DNA from: an uncultured Collinsella sp.
Lineage (GTDB): Bacteria; Actinomycetota; Coriobacteriia; Coriobacteriales; Coriobacteriaceae
Length of the DNA: 40,717 nucleotides
Reading direction: 5' to 3'
NCBI GenBank assembly: GCA_902491565.1
Contig: CABUIE010000017.1
Coordinates: forward strand, 1 to 40,717
Every line of letters starts with the position of its first letter. Within the stretch, counting starts at the first letter, position 1. Both the position numbers and the translations under genes were made by a program. Positions 40,701 through 40,717 of this stretch are shown in pieces. The notes below the pieces were generated by a model that saw nothing but the letters and a program-made list of their open reading frames with translations, made no database searches and was not told the origin of the DNA.

Positions 40701-40717
40701 ACCCGATACCCTGAGGG

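Overview
The window looks like a chromosomal segment of a Collinsella-like gut bacterium (class Coriobacteriia, Actinomycetota). The basis is high-GC DNA with C/G-ending codons, a type III glutamine synthetase, actinobacterial-style gene neighbourhoods, a tmRNA, and a mix of anaerobic fermentation enzymes with Fe-S proteins. The genus is an inference from overall gene style; no 16S rRNA gene is present to confirm it.

Layout. (1) 1-2770: a very GC-rich block with the end of a lantibiotic-immunity type ABC permease, a tiny membrane protein and a two-component pair, lying next to the 3' end of guaA. (2) 2856-9439: guaA, an asparaginase gene, an XRE regulator divergent from an unknown gene across a perfect 24-bp palindrome, then ychF, a small membrane protein and a multi-cluster ferredoxin-like protein. 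(3) 9590-13173: three iron/zinc-dependent alcohol dehydrogenase superfamily genes in a row (two glycerol-dehydrogenase-like, one AdhE-like), each of the two upstream genes followed by an intrinsic terminator. (4) 13674-18016: two translationally coupled, apparently paralogous proteins of unknown function, then a single gene fusing MurT and GatD, the lipid II amidation enzyme. (5) 18101-19544: tRNA-Glu with a duplicated 3' end and terminator, a 215-bp MITE-like element and an IS200-type insertion. (6) 19576-26318: nitrogen and one-carbon metabolism: glutamine synthetase III with a symmetric operator-like site, then metF, a free-standing methionine synthase reactivation protein, and a metH that lacks that domain. 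(7) 26427-32506: a UPF0210/DUF711 protein, a 134-bp nested inverted repeat, a methyltransferase behind an attenuator-like hairpin, a YhbY RNA-binding protein and a 999-residue ATPase/BTAD regulator. (8) 32955-36826, all on the minus strand: rplM-rpsI, glmM, a glucose-type EIIA and nagB, i.e. amino-sugar metabolism beside ribosomal protein genes. (9) 37020-40717: a patatin-like lipase, a 62-bp tandem repeat array, repeats carrying an inverted piece of ssrA, the tmRNA gene itself, a conserved small protein, a toxin-antitoxin pair with a good promoter and operator, and a perfect 38-bp palindrome.

The most unusual signals are non-coding. Downstream of both tRNA-Glu and ssrA there is the same architecture: terminator, inverted copy of the RNA's own T-arm, a small AAACGC/GCGTTT hairpin, then (after a spacer) ACGCGGA joined to a fragment of the RNA gene's 3' end. 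This suggests a shared, possibly undescribed, RNA-gene-associated element. The MurT-GatD fusion and the split MetH are the clearest protein-level oddities.
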